Positions 1 through 13,200 are shown, counted from the first letter of the stretch. The stretch: DNA of 64,000 nt from Lepidodermella squamata (GCA_047495785.1 JBLDXI010000085.1:186001-250000), one strand, 5' to 3'. The notes: a model not told the origin generated them from the sequence alone. Numbers and translations are program-made.

Positions 1-3000
1 GCAATGAGGTTCAAAATATTTATTGATAAATTGATTGCTTCATGTATTTTCTCAGGTTTTGCACCGACAGCGTTTCAAATGGCCGAGTGTACTCAACTGA
101 TGACAATCAAGCTATAGTCACATTCGGAACGCAGGGCATCCCAAGTACCAGCACCGGGTTCAATTTGACTGTCTACACAACTTGCCCGGGTACAACGGCC
201 AGCTCGCTCACTAAGGAGTGTCGAATTACCGATAGTGGTCGCGATTATGAAGGCCTGAACGTTACTACGTCGTCCAGGGGTAACGCATGCTTGAAATGGT
301 CAGACAGGGCAACTGTGTACGATTTGGGACTGCCAATGGGTGATGTTGCCGCGTCGGCAAATGCCTGCCGTGCCTATTTCACCAACGACGATGACCTTGT
401 ATGCTTCGTCGGCAAAAACGTTTATGGCACTTGTCCTCTAGTCGATAAGTGCCCAACAAGTAAGTAACGTGCTTAATTGAAAAGGGCCGATAAATAATTA
501 AGGAGGAATTTTTCAATTTTTTTCATTTGAACTCTAGCTTTTTGTCCCAATCCGTGTCAAAACGGGGGAACTTGTGTTGGCGTAGAAATTTGCAGCTGCC
601 AGCCTGGTTGGACCGGATCAACCTGCTCATCTCGTGAGTTCTATAGTTTCCAATAAGTTCCAAAATATTACGCTGACACTTTTCAGGAATCCCACCAAAA
701 TATGAAAGATGCTTCCTGAAGAGTACTGGCGATTTATCTATATGTCGATTGGCACCTCCGCTGTCTTTGGGCTGCCATGAGTTTGAGTACCCGGTAAGGC
801 TAACCAGTCATAGAAATTCCAGGGTTATTACCTAATTCAAGGGCGGTCGAACTTTTCCAAGCTACCAATCTTGCGAGAGAGGCGTAAGTGAATGAAAATG
901 TCTTCAAATATGATGATGCTCGGTTGATAAAATAGCCTGTGAGCTACTGCTTTTTACCCGCAACTGCCGACTTCAATTGTCGCTTTGGTGAATGCAATAT
1001 CGACGAGAAACGGGTAAAATCGATATTTCATACTTGAACACCTAGAATATTCCGAGAAATTTAAGGTCAAAATCTTCTCAAGCTCCAGATTTTTCGCCGG
1101 TGAGAATTTAATGGAATGCCGTAATCTGGCTACACCGGTAACACGATTTCCCTTTTAATTTGATTTCCACAAGCTTTTCGTTCCCTCCAGATGGAATATT
1201 ATCGTTGGTCCAGTTCGAACTTCACGAAAATCTCCTGCCGACCAACAAGGGGCTTCAAGCCCGGAGATGTTTGCTTGAATTCGATCATAAATTTCCTTGA
1301 TCAAAATCCCTTTGCAGCTTCTCAACGGCATTTACTCAGATCGGGCTAGTTGCCTTAACAGTATGCAATGATATAAATTTTCCATATCCGAATGACTTCT
1401 TTTCTTCATCAGACACAATCGCCGAGCAGCCGAGCAACTGCTCAAAGTGTCTATGCCCGGAGGGTCTGGGTGGCGATTTCTGCGAGACCTACGCTCCGCA
1501 CAAAGGTCCAGTTCATTGCGGCGGTTACATTGATGTAAAAGCTTGCAGCTACACTTCGATCACTTCACCTGGCTACCCGAATACCTTCGACGAGACAACG
1601 ACTTGCAATTGGTGGATTCGAGCGGTAAAATTTAACCATTTCTTTCAAATCAGAACTTGGAAGATTGTCGTTTCAGCCGGCTGGTTCTGGACTAGTTTTC
1701 GCCTTCGGAAAAACTCCTGATCTACCCAGCGAATATTTATGTAACACCCTGAAGCTAATTACCTGAAGTATTGATGGTTTTTCAATTAATTTTAGATTAC
1801 ACGAGTTGCGGGGATTATGTTTCAATTAAAGATTTCAGCAGTATTGAAAAATCAGCAATGAGGTTCAAAATATTTATTGATAAATTGATTGCTTCATGTA
1901 TTTTCTCAGGTTTTGCACCGACAGCGTTTCAAATGGCCGAGTGTACTCAACTGATGACAATCAAGCTATAGTCACATTCGGAACGCAGGGCATCCCAAGT
2001 ACCAGCACCGGGTTCAATTTGACTGTCTACACAACTTGCCCGGGTACAACGGCCAGCTCGCTCACTAAGGAGTGTCGAATTACCGATAGTGGTCGCGATT
2101 ATGAAGGCCTGAACGTTACTACGTCGTCCAGGGGTAACGCATGCTTGAAATGGTCAGACAGGGCAACTGTGTACGATTTGGGACTGCCAATGGGTGATGT
2201 TGCCGCGTCGGCAAATGCCTGCCGTGCCTATTTCACCAACGACGATGACCTTGTATGCTTCGTCGGCAAAAACGTTTATGGCACTTGTCCTCTAGTCGAT
2301 AAGTGCCCAACAAGTAAGTAACGTGCTTAATTGAAAAGGGCCGATAAATAATTAAGGAGGAATTTTTCAATTTTTTTCATTTGAACTCTAGCTTTTTGTC
2401 CCAATCCGTGTCAAAACGGGGGAACTTGTGTTGGCGTAGAAATTTGCAGCTGCCAGCCTGGTTGGACCGGATCAACCTGCTCATCTCGTGAGTTCTATAG
2501 TTTCCAATAAGTTCCAAAATATTACGCTGACACTTTTCAGGAATCCCACCAAAATATGAAAGATGCTTCCTGAAGAGTACTGGCGATTTATCTATATGTC
2601 GATTGGCACCTCCGCTGTCTTTGGGCTGCCATGAGTTTGAGTACCCGGTAAGGCTAACCAGTCATAGAAATTCCAGGGTTATTACCTAATTCAAGGGCGG
2701 TCGAACTTTTCCAAGCTACCAATCTTGCGAGAGAGGCGTAAGTGAATGAAAATGTCTTCAAATATGATGATGCTCGGTTGATAAAATAGCCTGTGAGCTA
2801 CTGCTTTTTACCCGCAACTGCCGACTTCAATTGTCGCTTTGGTGAATGCAATATCGACGAGAAACGGGTAAAATCGATATTTCATACTTGAACACCTAGA
2901 ATATTCCGAGAAATTTAAGGTCAAAATCTTCTCAAGCTCCAGATTTTTCGCCGGTGAGAATTTAATGGAATGCCGTAATCTGGCTACACCGGTAACACGA

Positions 3001-3285
3001 TTTCCCTTTTAATTTGATTTCCACAAGCTTTTCGTTCCCTCCAGATGGAATATTATCGTTGGTCCAGTTCGAACTTCACGAAAATCTCCTGCCGACCAAC
3101 AAGGGGCTTCAAGCCCGGAGATGTTTGCTTGAATTCGATCATAAATTTCCTTGATCAAAATCCCTTTGCAGCTTCTCAACGGCATTTACTCAGATCGGGC
3201 TAGTTGCCTTAACAGTATGCAATGATATAAATTTTCCATATCCGAATGACTTCTTTTCTTCATCAGACACAATCGCCGAGCAGCC
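1..3285 (+). repeat. 1854-bp intragenic tandem duplication (1-1431 equals 1855-3285)
   Basis: Bases 1-1431 and 1855-3285 read as identical, introns included; the repeat unit is 1432-3285. The left copy leaves the repeat inside the exon encoding Cys repeat 4 (…GCCGAGCAGCC) and enters the middle of an EGF codon run (GAGCAACTGC…). The single-copy paralogue has CAGAGCCCGAATAACTGC at that place, so short homology around CAG/CCGA may have guided the join. No intronic difference was seen, so the event is very recent, recently gene-converted, or an assembly duplication. Confidence 0.9.
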
Positions 3286-3709
3286 TGTCGTACGTTGTTA
3301 CAAGAAATCGAATAAAAACTTCGAAACATGTCGACCCTTGTGCCAAAATGATGAGTTCCAGGTAAAACACGTGTCTCTAATTTTTCCAAAATACTTGGGA
3401 TTTGATTATGATTCCAGAATGGCCCGACGTATTACTTCAAAAATCTGGCTGGTTGCCTCAAAGGGGTTGGGACTTTCGCGCTAATTGGTTTCAATTGCTA
3501 ATGTTTTTCTAATATTTAAGGGTGCTAGGCTATGTAAACGTAATCTCCAGCAGAATTATTGCACAGGGACGAACAGATCCTGCAAGAAACAGGTATTCCT
3601 TATCTAATGTTCTGAAATTTTGGTCTTTTTACTGGAATAGATCCGAATTTTCGGCGCATCGGACCTTTTCGCCGACAATCTGGCAGCGTGCAAAGCAGCT
3701 AACAAATGA
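1..3709 (+). CDS. Astacin-family metalloprotease, 3' part only, with internal tandem duplication
   Basis: The 5' end, including the catalytic domain, lies outside the window. Exons read: 1-8, 56-459, 538-633, 687-793, 842-883, 936-1013, 1066-1137, 1191-1268, 1318-1360, 1413-1624, 1677-1740, 1796-1862, then the same set again offset by 1854 bp to 3267-3361, and finally 3418-3465, 3521-3592, 3641-3709. Domains in order: C-terminal part of a CUB, kringle (six Cys, GRDYEG near the first, CYV-like C4), EGF, Cys-rich repeats 1-3, half of repeat 4 fused to the second half of an EGF, CUB, kringle, EGF, Cys-rich repeats 1-5, stop TGA. Secreted, since the complete paralogues carry signal peptides. The reading frame stays open across the duplication junction at 1431/1432. 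Family assignment rests on three complete paralogues in the window. The gene could be real with two CUB-kringle-EGF blocks, or an assembly artefact could have doubled the block. Confidence 0.85.
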
Positions 3710-4406
3710 GTCTGACTACAAACTACAAAATATAGAGACTATTGAATTGTGATTAATGACTTATTAATGATTGCGATCCAAGCTTATTAGCTGATCAATA
3801 AACTGCCTATAGAATTCTGGCACATTGCCGCGTCCACTGATACTCGCCTTTGGCATTTGAGAATCGGTGCGAGCTGAGCTTTATTTTTATGTGAAACACG
3901 ATTTTTCGACCGAATTTGTTATTAACAAATTATACTCGAACTGATGAGTTTCTATCGAATAACTTTACCAAAACGATTCAAGATTCAACCGAAATTGTCA
4001 ATGGATTTCACAAAGTTTTCCGCCTGTATCAGTCTTTTCCGTTCAATCAATTTATAATATATGGAGCTTAATATGTTTTAGCTAAGGGCGCTCAAAACGC
4101 CCTCACTGTTGCTGATAATTCAATCGGTCCGTTTCAGAATTGCCGCCAGCCGCCATAGATTGGTCCGGTTTGGACATTTGCCCTGTTTTCGTCTAAATAG
4201 AATTTGAGAAGAATATTTCATTCGATTCTGGCAGTACATGTGTCCGACTCCAGTATTAGCGGAAACAACCGTAACGCACTTGCTCTGTGTCGGACTCGCT
4301 ATGTATTCAGCTTTACCAGGTGACTGCCAGACACAGGATTTGCTTTTCTTTTTTTTTCTGCGCGATCATTTTTATTTCATTATTTTATTTTATTTTATTT
4401 GAAAAA
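3710..4406. other. Intergenic, shared upstream region of astacin copies
   Basis: No gene seen. The stretch about 4085-4320 resembles 6850-7190 upstream of the next astacin: GGGCGCTCAAAACGCCCT-like palindrome, a tract around TGGTCCGGTTTGGACA, then a block ending in CAGGTGACTGC. This looks like a duplicated promoter region rather than coding DNA. Confidence 0.5.
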
Positions 4407-4952
4407 ATGAAGCAGTTACTTGCTGTCACACTATTTTTAAGTATCGTAGCCATATCCCGTGGAATAGTAAGTGGCTTCTATTTTATTAACTCATTCCCAT
4501 CTAATAGCATACACAATTGAAGGACCCGGAGCTTGAAGATGTCCTCTGGCAATTGAACGATGCGATTCTTGCGAATCAAGGTCTCCCTCCAGTAAGTTTT
4601 CGAGAAATATCGCCATTAAATGTGTAATACCCCTTGTTTTCTAGGCCGACCGCAGTGTCCCACTGAAGCTATGCGGCGTTCCGGATCTGGAAACCGCGAA
4701 AGCAAAACTGAGGCGACAACTGGCAATCGCGGATGGCGATGAGCCATTTGTGGCCGGTGTGAAATTGGATGCCCAACGCTGGGAATTTCCTATCAAATAC
4801 AAAATCAGTGCCGCATACAGTTAGTTGCACGTTTGTCTACCGCGCTCCTTCTAGGCTAATTTTTTCAACATGAATTTCAACATGAATTTCAACATGGATC
4901 ATCGGACAATTTCGCTGACAGTCTTGCAGCATGCAAAGCAGCCAACATATGA
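4407..4952 (+). pseudogene. Astacin relic: propeptide fused to last exon, protease deleted
   Basis: Exon 1 (4407-4466) encodes a signal peptide beginning MKQLLAVTLFL. Exons 4523-4591 and 4645 to about 4820 encode the propeptide with the LCGVPDLETA motif and the start of the mature enzyme (WEFPIKYKI). The sequence then jumps, about 100 bp later, to the final exon of the family (GSSDNFADSLAACKAANI, stop at 4950-4952). Catalytic domain, EGF, CUB, kringle and nearly all Cys repeats are missing. The junction lies at a 12-bp short tandem repeat (TTCAACATGAAT, 4864-4887). The splice donor after the propeptide (GTTAGTTG) is the same as in the intact copy at 7268. A secreted propeptide fragment could still be made, but loss by deletion is the simplest reading. 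Confidence 0.8.
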
Positions 4953-6341
4953 CATTGATCTTGCAGTTATGATAAAACAACAAATCGAGTGACTATTTCC
5001 CTCATTTCCTCATTCTTTATTGACAAATAGCTGCCGATATTGATCAGTGATTAATAATGCTTCCTGAGCTTCGCTTATTATTGTGATTCGCTTATTCAAA
5101 TTATTTGGATTCGCTCAGAAAAATATATTTTTGCTTGTATAAATAGTAACACCTATTTTCTCAGGTATGAAGTAAATCATCGCTTAAGCCTAAAATTTAA
5201 ACCTTTCGATCATTTTTGTTCTGAGAGCTAACAGTTAAGAGAACTTGAAAGGGCTCTTTTACGATCCAACGGTCTTTTTGGTATTTTTGGTCAACAGCCT
5301 CTCATGCAAAAGGGCATCTTACCAGTCAAAAGATATGTGTAGACCTGGGATGCACCAAGCAACGACATACAACTATTCATCTTTTGTTTAGCCTAGATTT
5401 CAAGACCATGGCTAGCATCTGTGCGTAAAGCAGTGGATGGTGAAGAAGATGCAGCAGCGTCCCAAAACAACCAAGCTAAGATTAATTTTACGTTTGCTTT
5501 GAGTTGAAATGATGCAAAGACTGAGTACTCCCAGAAGAGATCCATTTGAGACCAGCCAAGAGCCAAGAAAATAGGAAGACTGTAGGGATACGCGGCTGAG
5601 TCTGAGTCAAGGAGCTGTGTGAAAATGCATCAGGCAGTTTTTCAAATCCCGCAGCCTGTACAGATTTTTTTATTCTTATAGATTTTACCGCAAAGCACCA
5701 ACATACCCGAACAACACCGAACAAAAATTCAGACCAAACTTTTGGCGTTGTTCCGGTGTTAAAACATGGAAGCGGAAAACCTTCGGACAAACCGATTTCA
5801 CCCCTTTGTTCGGCATAGCAAAAATGCCGGTCTGGGTAGCGATGAATCATTTTTACGTCGCCAAATGTTAGTTGCCAGGGCGACGTTGGTTAGCCACGTT
5901 GTTAGGGCGTCACTATGAATAAAAATATGGAAAATTCACCAGAATGTGCAGCTCAAGAAGTTAATAAATGATATTTTCTGATTACGTCGTGAATTCACAG
6001 AAAAATTTATCAGACTCAAGAATGCTGTTCTAGAAAAAACTCCAAAAAACTGGATGTTGCAAAATTACCTTGGGTACAGGAAAATTACCTTAGATGCTTG
6101 TTTTCCGACTCGCATGTATGCGACTCGATTGGCGCTGAAAATACCGTCGCAATGATGTAGCGTGGGTTTTAGCTTTAATAATTTTGCAGCTTCAGGAGAG
6201 GTTGATTGTCATATTCCGTCCTGTTTCTAGTCATTTCAACATGAATGAAGGTCCAATTGATACTGGGATACTGGGATCAAGCTAAAAGCCTCAGCAGTTC
6301 CTTCTTTGCTTTCCAAGCTCAGGATGATAATTTATTTTCAG
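4953..6341. other. Intergenic, no supported gene
   Basis: AT-rich DNA. A 120-codon minus-strand ORF (5488-5850) has no recognisable motif and no family match I can name. Around 5715-5770 there is an imperfect inverted repeat (GAACAACACCG against CGTTGTTCCGGTG), suggesting a small mobile element. Confidence 0.4.
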
Positions 6342-6538
6342 ACACTATAACTGATCAACCCGTTGTTCGATGCTACAAGACATCGAATGGTAACTTCAAA
6401 ACGTTAGATTCCGTTTGCCGCAATGACGAATTCCAGGTACAGAAAACCTCCAAATTTGTCAATATTATAAAAAAATAATTGTGATTTCAGAATGGCCCAA
6501 CGTATTTCTTCAAAAATCTGGCTGTTTTTTTTAAATGA
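6342..6538 (+). pseudogene. Orphan Cys-repeat exons from an astacin gene
   Basis: Two neighbouring exons of astacin Cys repeat 4 survive: about 6342-6435 (…VVRCYKTSNGNF…VCRNDEFQ, then GT) and 6491-6538 (NGPTYFFKNLAV…). Here one conserved Cys in the first exon is lost (T-L-D in place of T-C-R), the final repeat Cys is lost, and a TGA closes the frame. No other exons lie on either side, so this is a relic left by deletion between astacin copies. Confidence 0.75.
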
Positions 6539-7267
6539 GTAGCACATTCCACGATAATTAATGGCATGTTCCACAGATTTTTTCTAATTTCAAATAAACA
6601 TCGAGAAAACATTAACGCGTTAAAACTGAAAAAGGTCTTGAATAGTCGACAAATTTTCGTTCAGGCTTTGATACGCTGTGGTTTTGGAATCAAACTGATG
6701 CCGAAGTGATAATGAACAAATTGTCAGGAAACCAGGACATTTTTCGGTTCGATAAATACAGATGAATAATATAAATTATGGTGGAAGAGCTTTGATGCAT
6801 TGAATAAGCGGGAAATGATGAAATCAATTTTTAAAATTGAGCGTATTCATTACCAGCTAGGGGACCCTTTAAATGCCCTGCCCTTACTATTATCCTTTTT
6901 TCATGACGTTGACCTAATAATCGGTCCGTTTTAGTTATCCTTAAACCGGTCTGGTTTGGACAACTTAAACTGTTTTCAACAAAAAGGAATTAGAAAATTG
7001 TTTCAGATGAACCAGTCGTTACACGTGGCTGACTTGTCCGTTATGGTTTGATCGCCAACCTTCAGGATCTAGTAACGTATGTCGGACGCACATAACGTTA
7101 GTAAACCACAAGGGTTGACGAAAAACCATAACGGACTTGCACTGTGTAATCGGACTCGTTGATTGATGGCTTCATCAGGTGACTGCAAAGCACGCGCTTT
7201 TTTACGTGAAGCATACCAAAAGCCTGCGCTTTTTTTTATTCAATTTAATTTAATTTTATTTGTAGAA
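6539..7267. other. Upstream region of the complete astacin gene
   Basis: Resembles 4085-4320 upstream of the relic gene, but carries an extra foldback insertion (7036-7136). The sequence just before the start codon (TTTTATTTGTAG then AA then ATG) looks like a 3' splice acceptor five bases before ATG, as expected for nematode trans-splicing; this is only suggestive. Confidence 0.4.
7036..7136. repeat. Foldback element in astacin promoter region
   Basis: Perfect 14-bp inverted arms GTCCGTTATGGTTT (7036-7049) and its complement (7123-7136). An inner imperfect pair (CGCCAACCTT against AAGGGTTGACG) and a palindromic centre around 7070-7100 extend the fold. The corresponding place upstream of the relic at 4407 has only a short similar tract, so it looks inserted. 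Confidence 0.6.
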
Positions 7268-10200
7268 ATGAAGCAGTTGATTGTTGCCACCCTGCTTTTC
7301 AGTTTTATAACAAATTCGCAAGGAATTGTGAGTGGCTATATTATCTATTAATTCTTCTCAATTTATAAGCGCATGTTTTGCAGGATCCGGAGCTTGAAGA
7401 TGTTCTATGGCAATTGAACGATGCGATTCTTGCAAATCATGGGCTTCCACCGGTAAATTTACGTAGTATCGCTGTTAAATGTTAAATGACTATTATATTC
7501 TAGGATGATCGTAGTGTCCCACTGAAGCTATGCGGTGTTCCGGATCTGGAAACTGCGCAAGCAAAACTGAGGCGACAACTGGCAATCGCAGATGGCGAAC
7601 CATTTGTGGCCGGGGTGAAAACAAATGCCAAACTATGGGAATTCCCTATCTACTATAAAATCAATGAATCTCCGCCATACAGTTAGTTGAACGGTTGTTT
7701 AATGGCCTCGGTTTTTCTAGGTTTAGGTTTGAGGTTAATGTTAAGGTTGTGAGTTCGGGCATTGAGGAAGGCGATCGAAAAGTCACCCGCCCCTCAACTG
7801 AATCTTGCTTTATTTATCTGAACCAAATATTAGAGACCGATTTACAAGATTTAAAACAATGAAATATATTTCTCTATGAATCAACGAAGTTTTTTGGACT
7901 AACAAATTCGACATTTTCGCTTTTCGAGACATTTCGAATCGAATTGGCTGAAATGGCTTCATTTTTTGGTCTTCAATATTCAAATTTACGACCTCTAACC
8001 ACTGATATTTATTCGGAGTAGATAGCTTTTTCGGGCAGTACGGTACCTTTTAACAAATTATCCACGTTGAAATGTCGGTTTTTTTCATTGCAGCCGCCGA
8101 TGAGCAAGTAATCATCCGTGCAGGTATGGATCGTTGGGAGGAGCTAACATGTGCCCGATTTATCGAAATTCCCAATCTTGCGGCGGATCAGAGCGGTTTA
8201 AATATCGTTAAAGGATCAGGGTGAGCAATTTTCTTAAATTATTCATAGAATTATGTCTCGCGGCCGTTTTGAAGGTGCTTGTCGTTTATTGGGAGAATCG
8301 GGGAATCGGGGAAACGACAAGACTTGACTCTGGGAGGCGGTTGCATGGCGGTATCTATCAATTTCTTGCAAATTTGCTCTTTCAATGAACGCAACGATCT
8401 TTCAGGTATTCATTGTAGCTCACGAAATCGGCCACGCTTTGGGAATGGTTTGATTTATTGATTATTCAAATACCAAGGTCTTATCCTGTATGTTTTACAG
8501 GAACACGAGCATTCAAGGGCGGATCGAGATGACTACATCCGCGTCAATTACGAGAACATTATGGCGTAAATTCTTTTGAAAATTCAAATTTTCAGTCATA
8601 ATTGATATATTTTTGCATTTTAGTGGCAACGCTTACGCATTTGATATCGAACTGAACGATGAGAATTACAATGTGTCGTACAATTATGATTCTGTCATGC
8701 ACTACGGATGGGACGCTTTTGCAAAGTCGAACGTGCGAACCATAGAAACAATTGATAAGCGATACATGTACACGATTAATCAGATGAATTACATCTCTTT
8801 CGGAGATGCGAAAAGAATTAATATTCGATATAATTGTGGTAAGTTAAATTGCACCAAAAAATGCATAAAAATATTTGATCATTTGGCTGTTAAGTTCAAA
8901 CCCCCAAATTGAATATTTTTCCCTTTAAATGAAGAAATCTGAGGAAAAGGTATTTATTTTCTAATTTTCATCTTAAATTCAGTAACTATTTGTTTCTTAA
9001 ATTTTTTAAATAATGTTGGAACTTCCCAAAATTTGCTATTGATAATTTCGAATTTTTAAATTGAGGATAATTCTCTTATTCGATTTCGTTCACGTTAACT
9101 TCCGAAATCTCCGTTTTTAGTCGAAACTTCATGCAACAGCAAGCCTTTACCTCAGCCATGCCAAAATGGTGGCTATCAGAGCCCGAATAACTGCTCGAAG
9201 TGCCTCTGCCCAGATGGTCTAGGTGGCGATTTCTGTGAGTCCTACGCTCCATACAAAGGCCCAGTTCCATGCGGCGGCTACGTCGATGTAAAAGCTTGCA
9301 GCTACACTTTGATCACCTCGCCTGGCCACCCAAACATCTACGACAAGAATACGGCTTGTAATTGGTGGATAAGAGCGGTAATTGTTGCATCAGAGTTTAA
9401 TCAATTAATCTACGCCATCATTTTACCCAGCCCGTTGGAACTGGATTAGTTTTCGCCATCGAGAAGACACCCAATCTTCCTAACGATAATTACTGTAAGA
9501 TACTGTTGGGCACTTGCCGGCATATTCTGACTGTTTTTCTATTCTAGATCAGACGAGTTGCGGAGATTACGTTTCGATTCGTGATTACAGCAGTATTGAA
9601 AAATCAGCAATGAGGTTCTTAAATCAGTCATTGGTTAGTTTAATTCATCAATTTTTTCCAGGTTTTGCAGTGACAGCATTTCCAATGGTCGAGTGTATTC
9701 AACTGACGACAATCAAGCAATAGTCACATTCGCAACTCAAGGCTTCTCGAGTACCAGCACAGGGTTCAATTTGACCATTTACGCTACGTGCCCGGGTACA
9801 ACAGCCACTACGCTCACAAAGGAGTGTCGAATTACCGAGAGCGGTCGCGATTATGAAGGAACGAACGTTACTGCGTCTTCGTTGGGGGAAGCTTGCACTT
9901 CATGGTCCAGCAAGTCAAACGTGAAAGATTTGCAACTTCCAATGGGTGATGTCAACGCGTCGGCGAGTGCATGCCGTGCGTTCAACAGTGGGGATAAGCC
10001 TGTTTGCTATGTCGCCGATGGTTCTTATAAGCCATGCGCACTAGTCGATAAATGCCCAGCAAGTGAGTTCATAGCTTTCAAGAGCGCCTTATGTATACTA
10101 ATAGTAGTACGAATTCTTTTCTTATCCCTACTGAACATTTTGGCGATTTTGAAAGGTTTGGCCAACAACATTACAGAGGTGCCTCAGAGGGCCTATTGGC

Positions 10201-13200
10201 AAAACAAAAATCTGATTTAAAAAATGGCTTTCCAAACTTAAATTCCAACCAGCCTCTTGTGATTGGAGACTGGTTTCCAGTTATTTTGCAGCAGTAATTC
10301 TCAAAAGCCTTACTACTTAGTTTTCTGATTTTTATTTCTGTGGAATCGTTTTTCGAACTATTACTTTGTTTCTTTCCGGAAAAAGTTTCGTGTACGAGTG
10401 CGTGCCAGAACGGTGGAACATGTGTTGGTATAGAAGTTTGCAACTGCCCAGCTGGTTGGACCGACATAAGCTGCACAACTCGTAGGTTTTCAATCAACTT
10501 TTCAATTAGCCTTCCTAGTATTGGAATTTTCCTTTTAAATTTACAGCTATTGCAAATGATCCAGATGATGATGGGGGCACAGAAATTCCAACGAAATATG
10601 CCCGATGCTTCTTGAGGAGCACGGACGATTACTCTACTTGCCGTGTTGCAACGGCTAATGGCTGCCGAGAGTTCGAGTACCCAGTAAAAAACCATGCTAG
10701 GACATTAATTTGGTTCGTTTCGGCAGCTTTGCGCTGAGCATGAATGGTTAAGTCGGTTGAAATCACTACCCCTTGAAATTCCCCTCCTAGTCATCTTGGA
10801 GGGGAATTTTTTCCCCCCTCCCCAATATTCTCTCAACAATGGCAGCAACCGGGATCGATGTCCCAATAACTCTATCTACGTCGTCTGACTTGATTAACTG
10901 GCTATCTGGGCTAACCGCGGCGGCGCACACTTTAATTACCCTCATTTCATTATTCGCAAGTAATAACTTGATGTGAGCTAAAATCGGGGGAACAGGCTCA
11001 TAACTAAATTTGAAACATGGTGAAAAATCAAAAAAATTAGTTTTCAAAATAAACATGAGCAAAAATTACGGGCGCCTGATCGGCGGGAAATCGAATGTCA
11101 AATATCAGTTTTTGGTCAATTGCGGCGTCAAACTTTATTGTTTTGACAAATAAACACTCGAATGAAAGCCTGAATAACACAGGCTATCGAATGATATGCG
11201 ATACTTGAGTGAAACTTGATTTTATGCAAGCGCGGCCCCGTTCAAATTTTGACCTTAGCAAAGGGTGTGCTGTCAAATGGGTGCGCCTTGTCAACATGAG
11301 ACATTTACCGTTCGATAGAGCTCCTCGAATTACCCATTTCTCATGAAAATTCGCCACTGAACTCGCATTTGAATATGACCCAGAACTGCAGAAGCGATAT
11401 TTCGAAATTGATAGGGCTTGTTTTTTATCTCAAATTTTACCGCGAGGCTTACAGGCAAAAAACGGCAGCTGATATCGGCTTGCGGTTTTCACCCGTGTAT
11501 AGCCCGTGAAATGTTGTACTAGAAATGGCTAATAGATTACGCCCGGTCGCTTCTACACCGTCGCGGAAAAATTCACAAAAACGTCGAAATCTCGAAATAT
11601 TAAGTTTTAAGCTGGATCAAAACAAAGGTTCTACCGCGCCTCCTATAGGCAAACAACTACGAGGGCTACGAAGATGGGCTTAGTCTTGTTCGGTTCGTCT
11701 TGAAATTCTACGTCGGCCTGTGTAACGTGTTTGTGCGCACAGAACTGCTGCATGTGTTTCAAATTTGACAGAAAGTGCGTGTGAGTGCGTGTGTGAGCGC
11801 CGCCGCGCGCTAAAAATAGGCTGAAAAACGCGATTTGCCGCGCTTCTTATTCCTCGACAACCACGAGGGCTGCAAAGACGAGCTTGGTCTCTAAAAATTC
11901 AGCGGAACATTTGCTACATTCTAAGTGCATTAAAACACGAGCGCTACCAGGATGAGGTGTCAAAAAAATTGACGATACTCCAAAAAATTGAAATTTTAAT
12001 TTTCACTGAAAATCAATCGCGCGCAAATCGCTATAGTCAAAGGAAATCTTGCGAAACTTACCTGGAACTATTACCTGGAATTAAGCTAAAACCAGGTGAA
12101 CGGACTTGGGCTTGAAGTTGAGCTGAACCGTGATCGAAAAATATAAAAATTATTTTCTAATGTCAAATTTCCAGCAAAATTTCACGGCGTCACATTACAA
12201 GTCATTTTCAAGTCAAAAAATCATTTTTTTGTCAATTTTTTTGTCTAAATTTGACAAATAACCGCTTCAAAGGTGCAGCAAGTATTTCAAGCTATTGAAT
12301 GATATACGATACGTACATGAATCTCATTTGCATGTAGGCGCAGCTCCGATAAAATTTGACCTTAACAAAGGGTGTGCTGCCCACATTGTGCGGCCCATGA
12401 ACATGGGGCATATTCCATTCGATAGGCCGCCTCGAGTTACCTATTTGTCATAAAAATTCGTCACTACAATTTCAGATAAAAATGACCCGGAATTGGTAAA
12501 GCAAAATTTCAAAATTTACTTGGTCTGTTTTTTATCTCAAATTATACCGCGTGCGTTATTGGCAAAAAGCCATGAGGGGTATTGACATGCGGTTTTCACC
12601 ATAAAATAGCCCGCAAAATGTTGTAGTAGATATGGCTATTATATTACGCCGAGACGCTTCTACACCGTCGCGGAAAAATTCACAAAAATTTCGAAATTCT
12701 CAAGTTTTAAGGTGGGTCGAAACAAATTATACCGCGCTTCATAGGCAGAAAACTATGAGGGCTACGACGATGGGCGTAGTTTCGTTCGATTCCTCGCATT
12801 TTTCTGCACATGATGGTTGCAACTAACTTTTGCGCACAAATATTGCATACCAGTCAAAAATGCAAGTGAGAAAGCCTAACTGCGTGAGTGTGCACACTAA
12901 AAATATGGACAACCAAGTTTTACCGCGCAGCGAATAACACCATAACTACGGCGGCTACAACGACCAGCCTGGTCTCAAAATTCTTAGCTAAACATGCTCT
13001 ACGCGTTAGAATCATTAATATATCAGCGCAAATTCGGTGAATGAAAAAATGCGAGTGCAAAGTTGGTCAACAAAATTATGAAAATTGGACTTGACAAAGG
13101 GTGTGGCGTCAAATGGGTGCGTCCTGTGAATGTGGGGCTTGGACCAGTTCAAGGCGCGCCTTGAGTTACCTATTTCTCATGAATATTCGAAATTGAAGTC

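Noticed and set aside
5488-5850. Minus-strand ORF of 120 codons
   Set aside because: No start context, signal peptide, splice partner or recognisable domain; overlaps an imperfect inverted repeat.
8406-8565. Calling the protease an MMP because of AHEIGHALG and the CGVPD motif
   Set aside because: The site continues HEHSRADRD and the Met-turn is SVMHY, both astacin-specific, and the EGF-CUB order is astacin-like.
10171-10695. Minus-strand ORF of 174 codons
   Set aside because: It overlaps coding exons and an intron of the astacin gene on the other strand and shows no motif; the plus-strand exons are conserved with three paralogues.
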